NCBI GenBank assembly: GCA_034411955.1
Contig: DAOUMF010000131.1
Coordinates: forward strand, 1-8,212
Source of the DNA: DAOUMF01 sp034411955
GTDB lineage: Bacteria > Chloroflexota > Dehalococcoidia > SM23-28-2 > RBG-16-64-32
Reading direction: 5' to 3'
DNA: 8,212 nt
In this document: piece after piece, positions 6,271 through 8,212 of the stretch
Position numbering within the stretch: position 1 is the stretch's first letter
Layout of the letters: each line of letters begins with the position of its first letter
Position numbers and translations under genes: made by a program
The notes under the pieces: generated by a model
Told to the model about the DNA's origin: nothing
Database searches by the model: none
The model's input: the letters and a program-made list of their open reading frames with translations, nothing else

Positions 6271-6440
6271 CCTGCGGCGCCGGCGACTCGCCTTGGTCTC
6301 TTCGGGGATCGTCGCCGGGTCATGGTTGGTGATGGTGATTATCAGCCTCTGACAGCGCTCCAACGTCGCCCGCAGGTAAGTCAGATGCCCCAATGAAACG
6401 GCTGGAAGCGGCCGTGGATCATCCCGTAGCGAGACTTCAT
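6271..6440 (-). pseudogene. Frameshifted 5' fragment of an NMN-adenylyltransferase-type nucleotidyltransferase
   Basis: Read on the minus strand from the ATG at 6440, the frame gives MKSRYGMIHGRFQPFHWG and then a stop. GRFQPFHxGH is the hallmark nucleotide-binding motif of the cytidylyltransferase-like (NMN/nicotinate-nucleotide adenylyltransferase) superfamily. Shifting frame at the CCCC run (6388-6391; GGGG on this strand) restores the missing His and continues HLTYLRATLERCQRL, IITITNHDPATIPEE to about 6271, as expected for the first beta-alpha-beta unit. A one-base loss in that run explains the break. After 'EETKAS' the sequence becomes Arg-rich and loses resemblance to the family; most of a roughly 170-190-residue protein is absent. 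The remnant ends shortly before the pilin gene. The shift alone could be a sequencing error, but the missing C-terminal two-thirds could not. The 6235-6598 interval holds nothing else I can identify; its G+C is somewhat below that of the flanks. Confidence 0.75.
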
Positions 6441-6578
6441 CTCCGGTCTTGTCGCGCACGCGGAATCGCCTTGCCATTCTAGCTCCCTGACCGCCCTCAG
6501 CGCCGCTTCCCCATCCGAAGGCCGATACCATTTCTTGACGTAATGGCAACGAATTCGCCTTCCGGGGCGTCTGTCTAT

Positions 6579-6585
6579 AGGAGGA
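6579..6585 (+). promoter_or_regulatory. Ribosome binding site of the hydrolase gene, unusual spacing
   Basis: AGGAGGA is a near-perfect Shine-Dalgarno sequence, but it lies 13 nt before the ATG at 6599 and only 1 nt before an in-frame TTG at 6587. Neither distance is ideal. The ATG is preferred because the TTG is too close for normal initiation. Confidence 0.55.
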
Positions 6586-6598
6586 ATTGGCAGCGTCA

Positions 6599-7414
6599 AT
6601 GGTAACGCGAACCCATGCTCCCCCACCGACACGGCGCCGTCACAAGCGGCAGCCACGTCCGTTCATCTGGAGGGAGGCCCTATGGGGGCTGGACTGGCTC
6701 TCCCTCCGCTTCTCGCCGGTCTACCTGGGCCTGGGCGTGCCCCCCGGCGATGGCAGCCCCGTGGTCCTCGTTCCCGGCTTCCTCGCCGGCGACGCCTACC
6801 TCCTGGAGATGTACCTCTGGCTCCGCCGCATCGGCTATTCCCCCTTCTTCTCCGGCATCGGTTTCAACGTCGACTGCATCCAGGCGCTGACCGATTGGCT
6901 GGAGAACACCGTCAACGATGTCCATGCGGAAACAGGGCGACCCGTCCGCGTGATCGGGCACAGCCTGGGCGGCTTCCTCGCCCGCAGGGTCGCCCTCAGG
7001 CGGCCGGAGATCGTCAGGCAGCTCATCTCCCTGGGCACACCCATTCAGGCGATGGAGGCGCACCCGGCCGTCATGGCTGTGGCCACGTTCCTCGGCAAGA
7101 GGATCCGGCCACTCTGGTCTGCTGAGTCAGGCTCCGCCCGCGGGCCCGGCATCTGCTACACCGACCGTTGCGAATGCCTGGCCGGCCAGCAGGTCCGCTG
7201 TCCGCCGCCCTCCGTCCATCGTGCGGCCATCTACAGCCGCACCGATGGGGTGGTCCCCTGGCGAAACTGCCTGGAGCCGGAACCCGGCCTCAACCACGAA
7301 GTCGGTGGCTCCCACATCGGCCTCGCCTTCAACCCCCGCGTCTTCCGGATCGTCGCCGGCCTGCTGGCCGAGGCCAGCGTCGAAGCCAGCGCCGAGAGCC
7401 GCCGGGCCGCCTGA
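6599..7414 (+). CDS. Alpha/beta-hydrolase, lipase/esterase type
   Basis: 271-residue serine hydrolase, probably acting on an ester or lipid; the substrate is not known. VVLVPGFLAGD (55-65) is the first core strand with its oxyanion turn. The nucleophile elbow is GHSLGG (120-125) with Ser122. Asp216 in YSRTDGVVPW and His239 in GGSHIGLAFNP complete a plausible Ser-Asp-His triad in the right order. A Cys cluster (186, 191, 193, 201) lies between elbow and Asp, with Cys224 just after; I recall similar Cys-containing lid regions in actinobacterial-type members of this group, so it may be family-typical. The N-terminus is very basic (residues 11-20) with no signal peptide or clear membrane helix, so the enzyme is probably cytoplasmic or peripheral to the membrane. 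Start is the ATG at 6599 (see the ribosome binding site at 6579). The gene appears to stand alone: the fragment upstream is on the other strand and the gene downstream has its own promoter. Confidence 0.87.
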   Translation: MVTRTHAPPPTRRRHKRQPRPFIWREALWGLDWLSLRFSPVYLGLGVPPGDGSPVVLVPGFLAGDAYLLEMYLWLRRIGYSPFFSGIGFNVDCIQALTDWLENTVNDVHAETGRPVRVIGHSLGGFLARRVALRRPEIVRQLISLGTPIQAMEAHPAVMAVATFLGKRIRPLWSAESGSARGPGICYTDRCECLAGQQVRCPPPSVHRAAIYSRTDGVVPWRNCLEPEPGLNHEVGGSHIGLAFNPRVFRIVAGLLAEASVEASAESRRAA

Positions 7415-7478
7415 GCGCCTGGGGGCTGTGGCAGCACCGTAGGGCTTTGCCCCACATCCAAACACTGCCCCTGCCCGA

Positions 7479-7507
7479 CTGACACGGGCGCCCCTTCCGT
7501 ACAGAAT
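7479..7507 (+). promoter_or_regulatory. Candidate promoter of the molybdoenzyme gene
   Basis: CTGACA (7479-7484, 5 of 6 to TTGACA) and CAGAAT (7502-7507, 4 of 6 to TATAAT) are separated by exactly 17 bp. Transcription would start near 7514, leaving a leader of about 35 nt that contains the ribosome binding site at 7533-7538. This suggests that the molybdoenzyme gene begins a new transcription unit, separate from the hydrolase gene. Confidence 0.5.
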
Positions 7508-7532
7508 TAGGTGGTCGCCTGGCGTTGAGCCG

Positions 7533-7538
7533 AGGAGG
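7533..7538 (+). promoter_or_regulatory. Ribosome binding site of the molybdoenzyme gene
   Basis: AGGAGG lies 10 nt before the ATG at 7549. The frame stays open upstream and a TTG codon immediately precedes the ATG, so this site is what fixes the start there. Confidence 0.65.
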
Positions 7539-7548
7539 GAAGTGTTTG

Positions 7549-8212
7549 ATGTTCACGGCCTCACTCTCCCTGGAAGCCCTCCAGAAGGGTAAAGGGCCCG
7601 CCCGTGGTCAGTACACGGGGACGGAGGACCTGTACCGTCAGCACTGGCGGTGGGACAAGTCATTTGTTGCCACGCACTGCGTGGACTGCTATCCCGGCAA
7701 CTGTCCGTACCGGGTCTACGTGAAGGAAGGGGTGGTCTTCTACGAGGAGCAGGCCGGCACCTTCCCCTTCATCGAGAAGGGCGTGCCGGACTTGAACCCC
7801 ATGGGCTGCCAGAAGGGGGCGGCCTGGAGCCGGATGCTCTACTCGCCGGAGCGAGTGTTGCACCCGCTGAAGCGGGCGGGCAAGCGGGGTGAGGGGAAGT
7901 GGAAGCAGATCTCCTGGGAGCAGGCGCTGACGGAGATCGCCGACCACATCCTGGACGCCCTCGAGGAGGTGGGCCCCGAGGCGATAATCGAGGAAGGGAC
8001 CCCCGGGCAGGGAGGCATGCTGTCCGGGTTCCCCTTCCAACGCGTCACGCAGCTCATCGGTGGGCTGCGGCTGGATGTCAACGCCGTCATCAACGACTTC
8101 TCGCCGGGCATCTACCTGACCTTCGGCAAGTTCGACCCCGCCAGCCGCATCGATGACCACTTCCACGCCAAGTTCGGCATGAGCACCCACGCCAACCCGG
8201 TGTACACGATGA
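7549..8212 (+). CDS. Molybdopterin oxidoreductase catalytic subunit, N-terminal part (3' end outside window)
   Basis: The first 221 residues of a DMSO-reductase-family (bis-MGD molybdenum) enzyme, usually 800-1000 residues or more. An N-terminal Fe-S motif is present: THCVDCYPGNCP (42-53) and Cys87 in NPMGCQKG. His43-x3-Cys47 and Cys52-x34-Cys87 fit the type II group (nitrate, selenate, chlorate reductases, dimethylsulfide and ethylbenzene dehydrogenases), though Cys44 is an alternative first ligand. GKWKQISWEQALTEIAD (116-132) is the usual start of the pterin-binding domain. INDFSPGIYLTFGKF (181-195) carries Asp183, the likely molybdenum ligand position in type II enzymes. No twin-arginine signal precedes the cluster, so this subunit would be cytoplasmic or exported with a partner. 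Substrate cannot be assigned. A beta Fe-S subunit, membrane subunit or chaperone would be expected just downstream. Start: ATG at 7549 with AGGAGG 10 nt upstream. Confidence 0.9.
   Translation, partial: MFTASLSLEALQKGKGPARGQYTGTEDLYRQHWRWDKSFVATHCVDCYPGNCPYRVYVKEGVVFYEEQAGTFPFIEKGVPDLNPMGCQKGAAWSRMLYSPERVLHPLKRAGKRGEGKWKQISWEQALTEIADHILDALEEVGPEAIIEEGTPGQGGMLSGFPFQRVTQLIGGLRLDVNAVINDFSPGIYLTFGKFDPASRIDDHFHAKFGMSTHANPVYTM

Noticed and set aside
6193..6549. Intact 118-codon minus-strand gene between pilin and hydrolase
   Set aside because: A GGGAG site precedes an ATG at 6477 in this frame, but the recognisable GRFQPFH motif is in a different frame upstream of 6391. Only the frame-corrected reading makes sense, and the 3' end runs into the pilin gene, so it is treated as a broken fragment.
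6535..6581. Promoter for the hydrolase gene from TTGACG (6535-6540) and TATAGG (6576-6581)
   Set aside because: The spacing of 35 bp is far outside the usual 16-19 bp, and no better partner was found for either element.
7427..7456. Possible terminator hairpin after the hydrolase gene (GGGC-TTT-GCCC and flanks)
   Set aside because: The stem is only about 4-5 bp, with no following T-run; not convincing as an intrinsic terminator.

Overview
The window is about two-thirds G+C and densely packed with short intergenic gaps. It looks like a bacterial chromosome segment. TreT-type trehalose synthase, a Thermotoga-like GH36 alpha-galactosidase, a THEP1 NTPase, a Flp pilin of the 'ERGQ...DYSLIL' type and a DMSO-reductase-family molybdoenzyme together would suit a Chloroflexota-like or other deep-branching high-GC bacterium. 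That placement is inference from gene content, not from a marker gene. No RNA genes, CRISPR arrays, insertion sequences or phage genes were seen.

Left block (1-3353, + strand): the 3' part of galactokinase (galK), a GH36 alpha-galactosidase and a THEP1-type nucleoside triphosphatase, joined by 8-nt and 1-nt overlaps. This is almost certainly one transcription unit: a cytoplasmic alpha-galactosidase frees galactose from imported alpha-galactosides, GalK phosphorylates it, and the NTPase has no obvious role in the pathway.

Middle block (3413-5970): a TetR-family regulator (+), convergent across an 8-bp gap with a TreT-like trehalose glycosyltransferring synthase (-). TreT diverges across only 21 bp from a PAP2-type membrane phosphatase (+). 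The 21-bp gap contains a perfect TATAAT placed so that the phosphatase mRNA would be nearly leaderless. The phosphatase has Asn where the third PAP2 motif normally has its phosphate-binding Arg.

Right block (5971-8212): a 57-residue Flp/Fap-type pilin with a strong ribosome binding site, standing alone; a decayed, frameshifted 5' fragment of a nucleotidyltransferase of the NMN-adenylyltransferase type on the - strand; an alpha/beta-hydrolase (lipase/esterase) gene; and, after a recognisable promoter and ribosome binding site, the first 221 codons of a molybdopterin oxidoreductase catalytic subunit that runs off the window end.

Nothing here amounts to a demonstrably new system. The most useful second looks are the near-leaderless divergent start region, the orphan pilin, the broken adenylyltransferase, the PAP2 motif substitution and the unusual Fe-S motif of the molybdoenzyme.
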